DNA of 64,000 nucleotides from positions 196,790,289-196,854,288 of the forward strand of contig OX336391.1 in assembly GCA_946902985.2 (NCBI GenBank), in the 5' to 3' direction. Origin of the DNA: Meconema thalassinum. Lineage: Eukaryota; Arthropoda; Insecta; Orthoptera; Tettigoniidae. The translations under genes and the position numbers were made by a program. The notes below the pieces were generated by a model. The model saw nothing but the letters and a program-made list of their open reading frames with translations, had not been told where the DNA came from and did not search any database. Each line of letters starts with the position of its first letter. Positions within the stretch are counted from its first letter, which is position 1. Of the stretch, positions 24,658 to 36,809 are shown piece by piece.

Positions 24658-24887
24658 TTGTCTGGCTGCGTGGCTCAGGGGTAACGTTCTCGCTTACTGA
24701 GCCCAAGGTTGCAGGTTCGAAACCTGGCGCAGTCAGCTGGCATTTGAGGGTGCGCAAATGCGAGGGAGCCGTGTCAGTACATTTACTGGCACGTTAAAGA
24801 TCCCCTTCGGGGCAAAATTCCGGCACCCCGGCGTCTCTAAAAGCCAGTGTAGTTAAAAGGGACGTAAAACTAATAACATTATTATTA
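24658..24887 (+). repeat. SINE family A, complete copy with 11-bp TSD
   Basis: Perfect TSD tctttttcgtc at 24647-24657 and 24888-24898. The head is tRNA-like: box A 'tggctcaggggta', box B 'ggttcgaaacc'. The ~230-bp body ends in (ATT)n. The paralogue at about 20310 is the empty site. This copy defines the family boundaries. Confidence 0.92.
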
Positions 24888-25449
24888 TCTTTTTCGTCAA
24901 ATGGGTATATTTATTGCAGCATTTCTCTCCAAATGAACGTCATATTCAATAACACTATAGTGGCCTGCATCAACGCAGCCGCCAAATATTAAATGGCAAA
25001 TAATACTTCCATTGCCAAAATCAACAGCGTGGTTAGACTCATTGTAATGTACTCTAAACAAATAATCAATAAACAATAATATTCACGTATACAATGAAGT
25101 TCAGATACTTTCATTCTCAAGTTTGTTGCTGATGAGAATGCTATGATACTGATCGCCAATAATAAAATCCATATAATTATTCATGCCAGCAACAATTTTT
25201 GCAATTTGCTTGCAAACGTAGCTCAGGATAACGTCCTGCATTTTGGAATAAACAGTATGAAACTGCTCTAAATAAGCAATTTCCATCACCTGATATAGGT
25301 ACAATCCTTTGCATTTCCATGACAGTAAATTAAGCAAGGGAGCATACTTCGCCAACTACTGGAATGAGCATAGACTAACTTCGACAGCCACCGTAATGGA
25401 GGGAGTTGAAGAGTTAGACTATATGTTCAGTGCTTGTCAAAAATCGTAT

Positions 25450-25735
25450 TAACACAGGGAAGCCCAATCTGAAGGCTACATTCTGAGCTATCGCCCCGGA
25501 TTCCAGGTTCGATCCCTGGTTTGCCAAGAAATTTACTTCTGGTCTGAGGGCTGGAACGGGGCGCACTCTTGAGGCAAAACTCAGGAGAGCAAGGTTAGAT
25601 TCCTATCTCAACAATCTGGGATGTGGTTTTCCGTGGTTTGCCACGTCCACTGCAGGTAAATACCGGGATAGTTCGTAACTTAAAGCCTCGGTCGTCAATT
25701 CCCCATTCCCCACTTGAATTACAAATGCACACATC
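25450..25735 (+). repeat. Old D-type SINE, paralogue of 22905-23190
   Basis: It lies in the same position within repeat H and has the same order of motifs as 22905-23190: box B-like 'aggttcgatccctg' at about 25507, then 'ccgtggtttgccac'. Confidence 0.6.
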
Positions 25736-26603
25736 AGTAGTCAACAGCCATCACAATAACACAGGTTATCAGAGAAAATTTTACACACACACCAAAGTAG
25801 ACGGGGCTGAGTGACCACGATGTCGGAGTCCATCAAATGAATTATATTCGTCAATTGTCTCTCATGGCGAAAGCGATTGTGGCCATCTTTTATTTAATAA
25901 TTTAAAAGTATATGGCAATGTAAATCGTGGAGAATTCCTTACTGTACGGGAATAATAAAAGTTAAATATGTTAAGACAATGAATTACCAATATCCAGAAA
26001 GAATAATTAGGAAATAAAAATATGAGTCGGAGGTGGGATTCGAACTGCTTCCATTGCGCGATGCATAAATTAAGAGATTTGTACGCTGCCATCTGAGCTA
26101 CCGAATCACTGGTGATAGCGTGCAATATAAGTTACTTAAACAACATTCACTCTCAACAGTCCGTATAAGTTCTTCTACATTTCCCGTTTTTTATAATATT
26201 CTATTCCTGTTTATATCGTGGAAACTTCATAATCAATATTCCCCTCCTTTATTATAATTCTTATAAATAACTATTACATTAAAACGCGGTGGACATCCGC
26301 CATGTCTGTCATTAACCAAGGTGATTGATTCTGCGCATGCGCTTGAGCCAATAATTTTGCAGTTTTGTTTATAAATTTAAAAATATGTGATAACATATTT
26401 GTTTATTTTAAAGACACTCTGCAAATCTACAGGCCTACAGCTTTCGACAGATTGCTCTACGAAGTGAATCGGTTCTACCGTTCCCTCAATCTCGCGGTAA
26501 CAAAAATCAGCTTAGTGTTTTAAATATATAGATGGCAACGAAAATTGTAGAGAATTCCTTACTTCACGGGAATAATAGAAGTAAATATGTTTAAACAATG
26601 TAA

Positions 26604-26662
26604 GGAAGGAAGGAAGCTTGTAGTTTAGCGTGACCGTTAATCTCGAGATCATGAGCCACGGG
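26604..26662 (-). repeat. SINE family B fragment, 59 bp, with 15-bp TSD
   Basis: Flanked by perfect gtttaaacaatgtaa at 26589-26603 and 26663-26677. Only the 3' part of the SINE is present, so this is a 5'-truncated but TSD-bounded retroposition. Confidence 0.85.
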
Positions 26663-27488
26663 GTTTAAACAATGTAATAGTCTACCAATTGCAAGAAATA
26701 ATAATTGGGAAATAAGAATACATGTCTAAGGTGGGATTCGAACTCCTTCGACGATGTAAAATTAATTTCCTTTTCCGCAATGTTAGCCACTGAGGCACCC
26801 AGACAACGGAGTTCGAGTTCAATATTAAGTTATGTAAACAACAAATGCACTCAACTGCCAGGTTAGCTCTCCAATATTTCCCTTCTTTTATGATTCTATT
26901 CCAGTATATATCGTGAGAAATCATACAAGATATTTCCCCTTTTTAATTCTCATAAACAAAGACCACACTACGATGCGGTGGATCCTTTATCCGCCATTTC
27001 AATCGGAAGGAACGCCATTGTGCGCACGCGCAATTGCCACAAACATTATATTTTCTTTAATCATTTAAAAATATACCTTAACATATATTTTCCTTTTTAA
27101 GACACTCTTCAAATATACAGGCCAAGAGCTTTCGTCAGAATGCTTTACGAAGTCAATTCGTTAAGCCGTTTTCTCAATCTTGCGGGAGCAAGATATGTAT
27201 GGCAACGCAAATCACGGAGAATTCATTACTTTACGAGAATGATAAATGTAAAATACGTTTCAACAATGTAATACCAATTGTAAGAAAGATAAAAACGGAA
27301 ATAAAATAAACATATCCGAGACGGGATTCGAACCCTCTTAACGATGAAAATTATGGAATATCGGACTATAACGCTAGCTCCTCGGCCATCTAGACAATCA
27401 TACATTAGTGCAATATTAAGCTACCTAAACAGCATACACTCAACTGCTAGTATAAGCTCTTCAATATTTCCCTTATTTTATAATTCTA

Positions 27489-28996
27489 CTAGCTGTACCC
27501 GGCATGCGTTGCAATGCCAATCAAAGAAAGTGTTAGCGTTGTAACTTCGTTGAAGTGCTTTTGGATTCCCAATATTTTTTTCTTTTTCCGTTAACCATCT
27601 CTAAACTATTGTAAAATTGATTTACTATCTCAAAAGAATTCCTGGGAGCGTGCTCAACAACTCACCAAAGTTTCATCGCAATGAAATGAATGGCATATGA
27701 ACGCATACCGGACTTTGTTGAAACGATTCGAGCGCCGTCACCCATTTGTTGAATATACTCGTACGCTACCTATTGTAAAATGGATTTGCTAATTGGAAAA
27801 CCTTCCCTGGCGTGCACACAACAACTCATCAAAGTTTCATCGCTATCAGATGAATAGTATATGAACGCATACGGGACTTTGTTGAAACGCTTCGCGCGTC
27901 GTCGCTCATTTTGTGAATCTACTCGTGCGCTACCTATTATAACATGGATTTACTAACCCAGAAACCTTGCCTGTAGTGTACACAACCACTCACCCAAGTT
28001 TCATCGCTATCGGACGAATGGTATGTGAACGCATACAGGACTTTGTTGAAATGCTTCGCCCGTCGTCGCTCATTTTTGAATCTACTCGTGTGATACCAAT
28101 TGTAAAATGGATTTACTCAGCCAGAAACCTTACCTGAAGTGTACATAACATCTCACCCAAGTTTCATCGCAATGGGATGAATGGTATATGAACGCATGTG
28201 GGACTTTCTTGAAACAAACGCACGCCATTTTGTAGAAGATACTCGCGCCATCTATTGTAAATTGGATTTACTACCCCTATACAAATTACGTTGAGTAACT
28301 AACGGGATTTCATGTTAAGAGCCTCATTTTCTATACCAGTAGTGGAGAGTGCTACTCGCATCCAGTCGGCCGTGTCTCGTCAAGAGCTACTGTTGCCTGG
28401 AAACGACTTGCCTTAACTGTCATTTGCGTTACGTTTTATAGTGACTTTTATTCTCTTTGATGTTTTATGTCACGTCACGGGATTTTTAAAAAAGTATCCT
28501 ATGTCCGTTTCCTGGTTTAACAACAAATTGTATATCCACCTTAGTCAATACATAAACGAAAATAAATTATAATTACACTTGCTCCTGGTACATGTTTCGG
28601 GGATTAATTGCTTTTATCCCCTTCATCAGCCAAGACAAATATTCGAAGAAAGATATAAGATAGCGTAGCACTCAAAAAATAAATGGCTATTTAACTTAAT
28701 ATGGTGCACCATATAAGTAGGTCACAGGAAAATGTTGAGCAAAACTAAAAACATATATGTAACAGCGAAGATATTCAGCCATCAAAACACAGAGAATCAG
28801 TGGACAGTTAATTCGTAAATCCGCTCCAAAACAATTTGTTGTTAAAACTATTTAGTACGTCAATACGGAACCATCATGGAAACTAGTTTAAATAATAGAA
28901 TCTAAGCTACCTCCACACCAATTTTCAGCCAAATCGTTTCAGCCGTTCTTGAGTTATAAATAGTGTAACTAACACGACTTTTTTAATATATATAGA
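27489..28996 (-). mobile_element. Non-autonomous Helitron, 1508 bp, minus strand
   Basis: On the minus strand it starts TCTATATATATTAAAA and ends GCCGGGTACAGCTAG. The plus-strand context is A (27488) and T (28997), so it inserted between A and T with no TSD. Units 1 and 2 of the host array ('ttctattcc...tatatcgtg') give the empty site. It holds four ~164-bp tandem units, marked by 'gaacgcat' at 27699, 27863, 28027 and 28190, and an inner insertion at 28515-28848. No coding sequence was seen. Confidence 0.85.
28515..28848 (-). mobile_element. Small inverted-repeat insertion inside the Helitron
   Basis: Ends gtttaacaacaaattgt (28515-28531) and acaatttgttgttaaaac (28831-28848) are inverted repeats. 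On the minus strand, 28629 down to 28594 holds CTGATGA, a 6-bp stem (GGGGAT/ATCCCC) and GAAAC, which resembles a hammerhead ribozyme core. No partner helices were found, so this is noted only as a motif. Confidence 0.5.
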
Positions 28997-29671
28997 TTTC
29001 AATGTATATCTTGGAAACATCAATAACAATATTTCCCCCCTCTTTAATTCTCATAAACAAGGATCTCAGTACGACGTGGCAGGATCCGCCGTCTCTCTGG
29101 ATAAGAGCCTTTGTGCACAAGCGCGGGAGTTACAAATATTACATTTTTTTAATTATTTAAAAATATACCCTAACATATATTTTCCTTTTAAAGACACTCT
29201 GCAAATCTACATGCCAAGAGCTCTCGTTAGAATACATTACGAAGTCAATCGGTTAAGACGTTTTCTCGATCTTGCGGTAACAAAAATCAGTTTAGTGTTT
29301 TAAATATGAGTAGGTTAGAGTCATAACTCACATGATCCAAAATAACGAAAATTGAGATGACGACATATTATCATATATCTTTATACGTAGAACATAATTC
29401 ACGGGACAGTTATTTACATTTGGCACATGATCCTTGAGAAAACAGGTGTTAAACATCATGGTTAGTTTCAAAAGTATCATGATCCGTGGGATCTTGTGAG
29501 TTTTGTCCCGTACCTCATCTTGACCAATCAGCGATTAGCTCTCCCGGCGCCATTTCCTTGTATAGTGGTAAATATTGATGCCAGTATAGAGTGTTTTCTC
29601 TTCTGTTCAGTTATTTTGGGGAATATCATTGAATATAGTGGTTGAAATAAAACTAATTTGACAACCAAGTC

Positions 29672-29877
29672 ATGGAAGAAAACGTTTCACCCGTTGGTGA
29701 AAGAGGAAGGCCAAGGAAACGTTCGCAGCATCCAGAAATGAGGAAAAGGCAGAATTCTACTTTGGTTGCGATGTGTATCTTTTGGCTTTCCGTAAAGTCT
29801 CCCCCACATACAGATGGAATTGAAATGATTTTTCCAATCACCGGTCATAGTTATGTTCCTCTGTGTTTGGAAATATA
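29672..29877 (+). pseudogene. AT-hook protein of the TA-flanked transposon, N-terminal fragment
   Basis: The frame starts at an ATG 365 bp inside the left TIR and encodes a basic N-terminus with RGRPRKR at residues 11-17. The RGRP core is an AT-hook, a minor-groove DNA-binding motif. Nearby 'SQHPEMRKRQ' is also basic. The frame is cut after about 68 codons by the fold-back insertion at 29878. Its place just inside a TIR suggests the transposon's own protein, but I cannot assign a transposase family and no catalytic residues survive in view. Confidence 0.5.
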
Positions 29878-31923
29878 TACTGCTCAAAAAAATTAAAGCA
29901 CCACTTCTTTCAAAGGCCACCAAATTTTGAAAAGTTGACCTACAAGCTCGAAATCTCAGTATGACGTTTGTCCTGACGCCTACCAAGCATATGCTTCAGC
30001 ACAACTCCCCAACTTGAGTAGTTTCGGGGTAGCACCCCAAAAACCAGCCCATTTTCGAAAACCGCAAATTGAAGTTTGCGAAAAACGCTGCAGGACTTGT
30101 CGCAGGTTGCCAAAGCAGTTGAAAATGAATGAGTCTTGCTCTTAAATGTTCCACAAACTCGTTGAAATCGTTACATTTGACGTTTGGGCATTTTCAACCC
30201 CCTTCATCATCCCCTAAACATGGACTACCATTGGGGGCGTCTGAGAAGGTACCGGGTGTGTTTAACCATCTGAAAACCTGCACACCGTCCTCAGTTGCTG
30301 ATTGCAGTAAGTTCTTAAGGCCTCCGGCCATGTCCACACCCCCTAACACCCTCAACTGGCATGGGACCAAACCACCCCCTCTGGATTCACCCCTAAGGAA
30401 GGTTTTAATCGAGATGTTTATCAGTGCTGTGAATGCGGGGGTCTTCCCCTACCGTTTCAAAACAGGAGCTTGGCCTTTGTCACCACCCCTTCCCCTGCAA
30501 CCCCCGTTTGTATGATTTTTCGAATCAGGCCCTTTTTAAGGGCTGAAACGAGGTCTTAATCGCTGAAAGGGCTGTAAAGGTCCTTAGAAGTAGTGGTGAC
30601 ACGAAATCAACCCCTTCCGATCGATGATTGACATTCCGTCCCCGAAATTCGAAATTGTTGTACCCCCAACCCTCCCTGTCTGGACGCGTAACGCGTCATG
30701 GCAGAGTTTTCAGAGTTGGATGGAAATGAAGCTTATGGCCTGCAATGGAGCCCAAAACAGCAGGTTGGATAGAAATTCATCGGTAGGTTGGGAAACGGGA
30801 CCAATTTTTTTCAAAAAAGTGTACAGCCTACAGTAAGTACGCCCATGCATAGGCAACCCACATCACGTCCGTGCGTGTGGGTTGCCTATGATCGGCAATA
30901 GGTTACAAAGTTTGGCAATGAGAGAAAAATGACGTGATGTAGGTTGCCTATGCATTGGTGTACTTACTAGAGGCTGTTAACTTTTTTGAAAACTGTTTGG
31001 TCCCGTTTCCCACCCTACCGATGAATTTCCATCCAACCTGCTGTTTTGGGCTCCATGTCAGGCCATAAGCTTCATTTCCATCCAACTCTGAAAACTCTGC
31101 CATGACGCGTTACGCTTCCAGACAGGGAGGGTTGGGGGTGCAACAATTTCGAATTTTGGGGACGGAATGTCAATCATAGATCGGAAGGGGTTGATTTCGT
31201 GTCACCACTACTTCTATGGACCTTTACAGCCCTTTCAGCGATTAAGACCTCGTTTCAGCCCTTAAAAAGGGCCTGATTCGAAAAATCATACAAACGGGGT
31301 TTGCAGGGGAAGGGGTGGTGACAAAGGCACAGCTCCTTTTTTGAAACGGTAGGGGAAGACCCCCGCATTCACAGCACTGATAAACATCTCGATTAAAACC
31401 TTCCTTAGGGGTGAATCGAGAGGGGGTGGTTTGGTCCCATGCCAGTTGAGGGTGTTAGGGGGTGTGGACATTGCCGGAGACCTTAAGAACTTACTGCAAT
31501 CAGCAACTGAGGACGGTATGCAGGTTTTCAAATGGTTAAACACACCCGGTACCTTCTCAGACGCCCCCAATGGTAGTCCATGTTTAGGGGATGATGAAGG
31601 GGGTTGAAAATGCCCAAACGTCAAATGTAACAATTTCTACGTGTTTGTGGAACCTTTAAGAGCAAGACTCATTCATTTTCGACTGCTTTGGCAACCTGTG
31701 ACAAGTCCTGCAGCGTTTTTCGCAAACTTCAATTTGCAGTTTTCGAAAATGGGCTGGTTTTCGGGGTGCTACCCCGAAACTACTCAAGTTGGGGAGTTGT
31801 GCTGAAGCATATGCTTGGTAGGCGTCAGGACAAACGTCATACTGAGATTTCGAGCTTGTAGGTCAACTTTTCAAAATTTGGTGGCCTTTGAAAAAAGTGG
31901 TGCTTTAATTTTTTTGAGCAGTA
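29878..31923. mobile_element. 2046-bp fold-back palindrome with TA flanks
   Basis: The ends TACTGCTCAAAAAAATTAAA and its inverse are perfect mirror images. The two ~1-kb arms (about 29878-30880 and about 30920-31923) run as inverted copies almost to the centre at about 30900, with a few percent differences by eye. The target is a TA inside the AT-hook coding region. TA targeting and this kind of end recall Tc1/mariner-class elements, but no transposase is encoded. Open frames in the arms (30129-30515 plus, 31286-31633 minus) are mirror copies of one another and resemble nothing known to me. Confidence 0.85.
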
Positions 31924-32088
31924 TAGAAAGGAGAATTAAAAAAATGGAAGTAATAGTACAGCCTGAAGAAGTGTATGAGATAATTTCAAGTCAGTCAACA
32001 TTGAAATGGTAGGAAGAGACTCCAGTGTTGCCGACTTCAAGAATTGTGTGAAAAAATGCATTACGAAGTCCAGGATCATGGCATTTCT
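31924..32088 (+). pseudogene. Middle fragment of the TA-flanked transposon's gene
   Basis: This lies between the fold-back element and the Helentron-like element. A frame includes 'MEVIVQPEEVYEII' and then stops (TAG near 32010). Being the continuation of interrupted transposon DNA, it is probably decayed coding or 3' sequence. No domain is recognised. Confidence 0.35.
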
Positions 32089-33078
32089 AGCCTATTTTCA
32101 ATTTTGAAAAAATCGGCTTATGAGATCACCTTTTGTCCGTGTGTGTGTGCGTGTGTGTGTATGTGTGTGTGTATGTGTGAGGTGTGTGTGTGTGTCCCCC
32201 TAATAAAATCTAAACGGCTGGAGCGATTTCAATGAAACTCGGTAATTTCATAGCACTATTCCCGGCAACCTCGACCGTGCCCTTCAAATTGTGTTACGTC
32301 TCACCAATCCAACATGGCGGCTGTGCGAAATATTTCACTAGCATTCAATATCTCCGAAACTATTACAGATATCACCCTGCAATTTCGTACGGTGATAAAA
32401 GGTACTGATACAAGTTTACCTATGTATATTTCATAAACCTGTAAAGTACAAAACGAACATGGCGACCAAGCGAATTTGAAATATAAAAATAGACTTTTCT
32501 CGTGATTTTACTCTCTGAGCGCAGTGAAATGTGGTACAATAAATGATTTTGCAGATTGTAATGCACTGCCATCTAATTTAATTCAATTGTTTACATAACC
32601 TCAAGATGGCGGCTGTGCGAAATTTTAAAATTAATTTTTATTTCTTGTGTCGTAATCATGCGATCGTAGTGAAAGTTTGAATAATGAACCTAGGCAATAA
32701 TTGTCCTTGAATGGTACATAACTCTATGGCCTATACATATAACAATCCTAAATGGCGAGCTTCCGAAATATTTAGACGGTTCTCAATATCTATGAATCTT
32801 ATACAGCAACCAAACTGAATTTTTTTATGTTCATAGTGTACCCGATACCTAGTTTAGGCTATCGGCTACGCCAGCAGACATTAAGCCGTAGTTGAGGTTT
32901 TGGGAAGAGTTAGGAAAAGATAGCGCACGGATCGAGTCAAGAAGAATGTCAAGATGACGTAGGAGGTCTAGGATCAAGGAAGCACTGACATCTGTAAGAA
33001 AATGGAATTATGGATAGAGATGTGAAACTTTATTGAGAAATGTATGGAAATATGGTATTTAAACATCTTAGAAGAGGA

Positions 33079-33085
33079 TATATAA
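33079..33085 (+). promoter_or_regulatory. Candidate TATA box in the 5' LTR
   Basis: TATATAA lies 242 bp into the LTR. The same sequence is at 40361-40367 in the 3' LTR. Downstream is a conserved G+C-richer stretch (about 33160-33480) with TCAGT-type initiator matches. The transcription start is not determined. Confidence 0.4.
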
Positions 33086-34841
33086 CATGCATTATATGTG
33101 GAAATAATTGTAAGGAAGTCAGATAACCCTTAAGTTATTTTATAACGGAATAGCCGAGATGATGAGGGTTCGAGACTATGATCGTGACGCGAGAGCACAG
33201 TGGTGGGGGACTACACCACGTGTCTGCGCCAGGCAGATAAGAGAGAAGACAGTGCCAGCACATTCAGTGGAGCTCTGTCAGTCGAGCAAGTAGGGTCGAG
33301 CTCTGTAGCGCAAGCCAGACGCACGGTGAAGGTCTCGTAGCATACCGAAACTGTCACGGCAGAGTGTAGGCGACAGTTTCAGCATCGCCGAGCAGCGAAC
33401 GCCAAGCAGGTCATTGATCCAGGCGGACTTGCCGAGCAAGCAATCACAGACGGCCGGGATATGTTAGAACAGCACTGCAAGTAGTTGGAGACTTTATTAC
33501 AAGCTACATTTCAACGCAGTTTGAACACAGCTTTTATGAATAACATTATGACTATGCTTTTCCATAACGCATTCAAAGTTACTTTAACAATTTCAAGCAA
33601 GCGGAATGTTGTTAGCATAGGCACTGATAAACATTAGATCGTGCATCAATGAAATTTATTTCTTATGCAGTTTCATGAATTACCAAATACAGACAACTAC
33701 AGGGTGTTTAGTAAACTTGGACACGCTCATGTAAAATTTTATTTTACGAAAGTGAGACTTAACAGTTATTAGAGATTAATCTTTCAATGCTCAAACTGAA
33801 CATTTAATGGAACAGTGGCGTAACTTCGAAGAGGAATAGGGGGTCCGCTGTTTCCATGAACTTTTTCGAGAGGAGTTGGACAATATCCGCTATGGGTAAT
33901 CCGAAGTTCAACATGTCAGAGTAGACGCAGATAGAGACAAGATGGCACCGCCGAGCGATGGATTCGATTCCTGACGAGAGGAGTCCACCAGCTGATTCAC
34001 TTGGGATTTCGAATGCAATCGTCATTTCATGGATGGAATGATATTCACGCCGATATTTCGAGAAATTCATTATGTAGGGAAAATCGACGATCTTGGAAAT
34101 TTAATTACAGCTGATTTTGAAAGGTACTGTAAGAGTCATAACTATCTGATACGATTATTTTCATGAATACTGGGCACACATGTATATTTTTCTAATAGGA
34201 GTGATACGATTATTAAGACATGGTTTGACTTTATATACTTCGAATTTGCTAGAATATGGAGTAACCATATGATATGGCAGGCATCATTATACGATATTCT
34301 CACCATTGGTTGGCTTTATTAAGCAGATGTTTGGTCTTTTAGACATTTTTCCAGCTAGGATATTTTTCATGAATAGTTTTTTTTGTGTAACGAGTATTTC
34401 GAACTCGTGATCTGCAATTGATTATCTAAAATTACTTCGTCAGTTCATTGCATACTAGCGAGTGTGTATTATTCATCAGTAGGGATTTTTTTCCATTGGA
34501 TTGTTTGGAGATATTAAGAAGTTATTCACTTTAGTGAATGAACATCGCTTTTATATGACAACTAGAAACTTGTTGATTCCTATCTGGTACATTCACTCAT
34601 ATAGTCTACGAGATGGGGTCTTTCTTATTTATACGATTGTATGGTGGTACTCATCTTACCCATCGTTCAGGGCAATATCATCCAAGTCGACGGGGCGAGG
34701 TCTTTCGTATTTATACGACTGTACGGTGGTTACACATCTTACTTGCCATTGAGGGACTCATTTTTATCATCCGAGTGTACACGAGATTGTAAGTGAATCA
34801 AACAAGGAACTACTAGTCACATATCAGTCGAAATTTTGTTA

Positions 34842-34847
34842 AATAAA
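34842..34847 (+). promoter_or_regulatory. Candidate polyadenylation signal in the LTR
   Basis: AATAAA occurs about 2 kb into the LTR and is conserved in the 3' copy. Other AATAAA matches exist in the A/T-rich part, so this is only one candidate for the R/U5 boundary. Confidence 0.25.
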
Positions 34848-36679
34848 GTAACGATAAATGTCAGCAGGATTGCATTTAGTAATTCTTGTTTGCCAATCCA
34901 ATATTTTGTTGCTATACTCTTTTGAGAGTAATTTCAGTTTAACAGCTGTTACAGCTGATGCTTTTGATGAGTTTTATAATTGTGTTTGATACCTTTGAGA
35001 AGGATTTAAAGTAATTGAATCTTGTAAGATTAATCATTAATGGTCAAGAATTATTTCAAGGCAGATCAGTATGGCAGATTTTGATATGAGAGATGATAGC
35101 ACATTGGTGTTTTTCTGTGATGTGAGTTATGAAAATTGTAAGAGAATTTATGCTATTTGAAAGCAGATCTTAAATTACTGAGGTAATATATTTTTCCAAT
35201 TGTTTAAGAAGTTGTCTAGATGTGATCAGAGTAATTACAGTTATTGGAGATTGTGTGCGTTGATAATTTGAAGCCAGTTATATATTTTTTGTAGATCATG
35301 CAACATGGTTAAGTGGAGTTTGTGGTAGGCATTTTGTGGAAGTTGCCAAGTGATAGTAGCAATGTTGCTAATGTATTTTGAAGCAGACATGAGGTCGTCG
35401 TACCCAGTCTAGCGTAATTGTTGAGATTCATGCTGTATGTGCTGAATATTTATGGAGTTTTTGTGGAATAATTGTTGTATTCAAATGTGATATTTGAAGT
35501 ATTGAGGAAATGTAATGTCGTTGTGGATAGTTAGATCCAACGTGATGTCGTGAAGACAATAATATTTTTTGGCATGATAAATTAAATACGAGATATAACT
35601 TGGAAGTGATAAAACTGTAAGACAACGTTCTATAAACCATATTAAACAATTTGTTAGGAAATTAAACAAATAAATGAAGTTGATAATACAAGATTTTCTG
35701 AAAATAATAATTAATGAAATAATAATCTGAGATTTAAGCATATTAACGATCTGACCTAATGAAATAAAAATCAGAATGACTAGATGAAATAATGAAAAAC
35801 TAAATAACCAGAAGATTGAAATTTAAATAATTTGATAAATTAAATTTTGAAATGAATCAATGAATTAAATAGATGGATGAATTAAAGATTGGATAAATTA
35901 AACTGATTTAAATAAATTAATAGACGATTGTAATGATGATGAATAACTGAATTAGAAGGAGATAATTAACTAAAGAAGCTGATGATTAAGGAATTTATAT
36001 GGAATTAAATAAATTTAATTGAGAGATAATTTGAAGGAATTGCAACTTGAGCTGAGAATTTAAATGATGTAATGGTGATGAATTAAGGATTCTGACAGGA
36101 ATATGTAGAATTTTGAAGTGAGAATTAATGTGAGAAATATTTAATTTTGATGATGACGATAACGATGACCAATGAGCCATGAATTTTCTGTAATTCACAG
36201 ATAAGAGATTGTTAATGACAATGTAAATAGTGTAAATTAATTATTCGATGTTTAGGAGCATTTGACTAACATGTTCAACATTCAAATTATGCCATGCAAA
36301 CCATAAATTACTTGATATTTAATATATGTGATTATAATATGTGTATGTTTAGACAGATTAATAACTTTTTTAAATCCACATTGATGATGTTAAATTAAAG
36401 AGAAATTAGGTCTCAGGTTTCACAAATGTCAGTGACGAAAGACATAGTGCTACAGTGATCCTGAGAACCCAAGAGAACTTTAGAGATTTTTCTGTTATGT
36501 GGATGAAATAATTTTTGGATTAGAAAAGAGATGGTTCGATTTTTGGACAATGACAATTTAACGTTGGCATTCGACCATACTCTTAGGTAGGAGTTATATT
36601 TAAAATGTCTGTCTGACTATCAAAGTAAAATAAATTTGTTTTTATCTTAGTTGTGATCTGATGATGGTGTGATGTTCCC

Positions 36680-36809
36680 TGCATGTGAGATTTTCGAAGT
36701 GAAATGCCATGTCCTGTGGTTCGGATTCCACGTAAAAAGGAGGTCCCGTGGCTCATGATCTCAAGATTAACGGTCACGTTAAACTACAAGCTTCCTTTCC
36801 TTCCTTTCC
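36680..36809 (+). repeat. SINE family B, 5'-truncated, in the 5' LTR only
   Basis: This 130-bp insertion is absent at the matching site in the 3' LTR (43960/43961). It keeps the family body and the (TTCC)n tail but lacks the tRNA-like head. The target is itself TTCC/CTTT-rich, so the TSD is ambiguous. It postdates integration of the retrotransposon. Confidence 0.9.

Larger units (their letters stand above)
23371..25905 (+). repeat. Repeat H copy 2, near-complete unit
   Basis: A non-coding unit of about 2.5 kb runs from 'ctagttgaaaccc' to 'aatttaaaagtata'. It includes later SINEs at 23699-24010 and 24658-24887 and the shared older SINE at 25450-25735. A short internal duplication ('aagtcgaagg...ttttaactgcac') lies at about 23540-23590 and 23640-23690. 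Confidence 0.7.
25905..29306. repeat. Three tandem ~0.6-kb units with tRNA-like modules
   Basis: Units start at about 25912, 26531 and 27188 ('atggcaa...gagaattc'). Each carries, on the minus strand, a tRNA-like module with a box B 'gttcgaatccc'-type sequence; the plus-strand 'gattcgaac' lies at 26037, 26735 and 27325. Each also has a G+C-rich 'gcgcatgcgc'-like stretch and the same closing block ('acactctgcaaat...ctcaatct'). Unit 2 contains a SINE B fragment and unit 3 a Helitron. The last unit is joined at 29306 to a DNA transposon, and its flank resumes at 45814. Confidence 0.75.

Noticed and set aside
24661..24740. Apparent tRNA gene
   Set aside because: Box A and box B are good, but the segment is the head of a TSD-bounded SINE, not a tRNA gene. 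The same holds for the heads at 7375-7438, 13890-13962, 15135-15210 and 23700-23800.
30129..30515. 128-codon open frame in the 2-kb palindrome arm
   Set aside because: It is mirrored by a 115-codon frame in the other arm. The composition is Pro/Ser-rich from C-rich runs, with no motif; likely a chance frame in a fold-back arm.
33804..34070. 88-codon frame present in both LTRs (also 41086-41352)
   Set aside because: Present twice only because LTRs are duplicated; no recognisable domain, and other LTR frames behave the same way.
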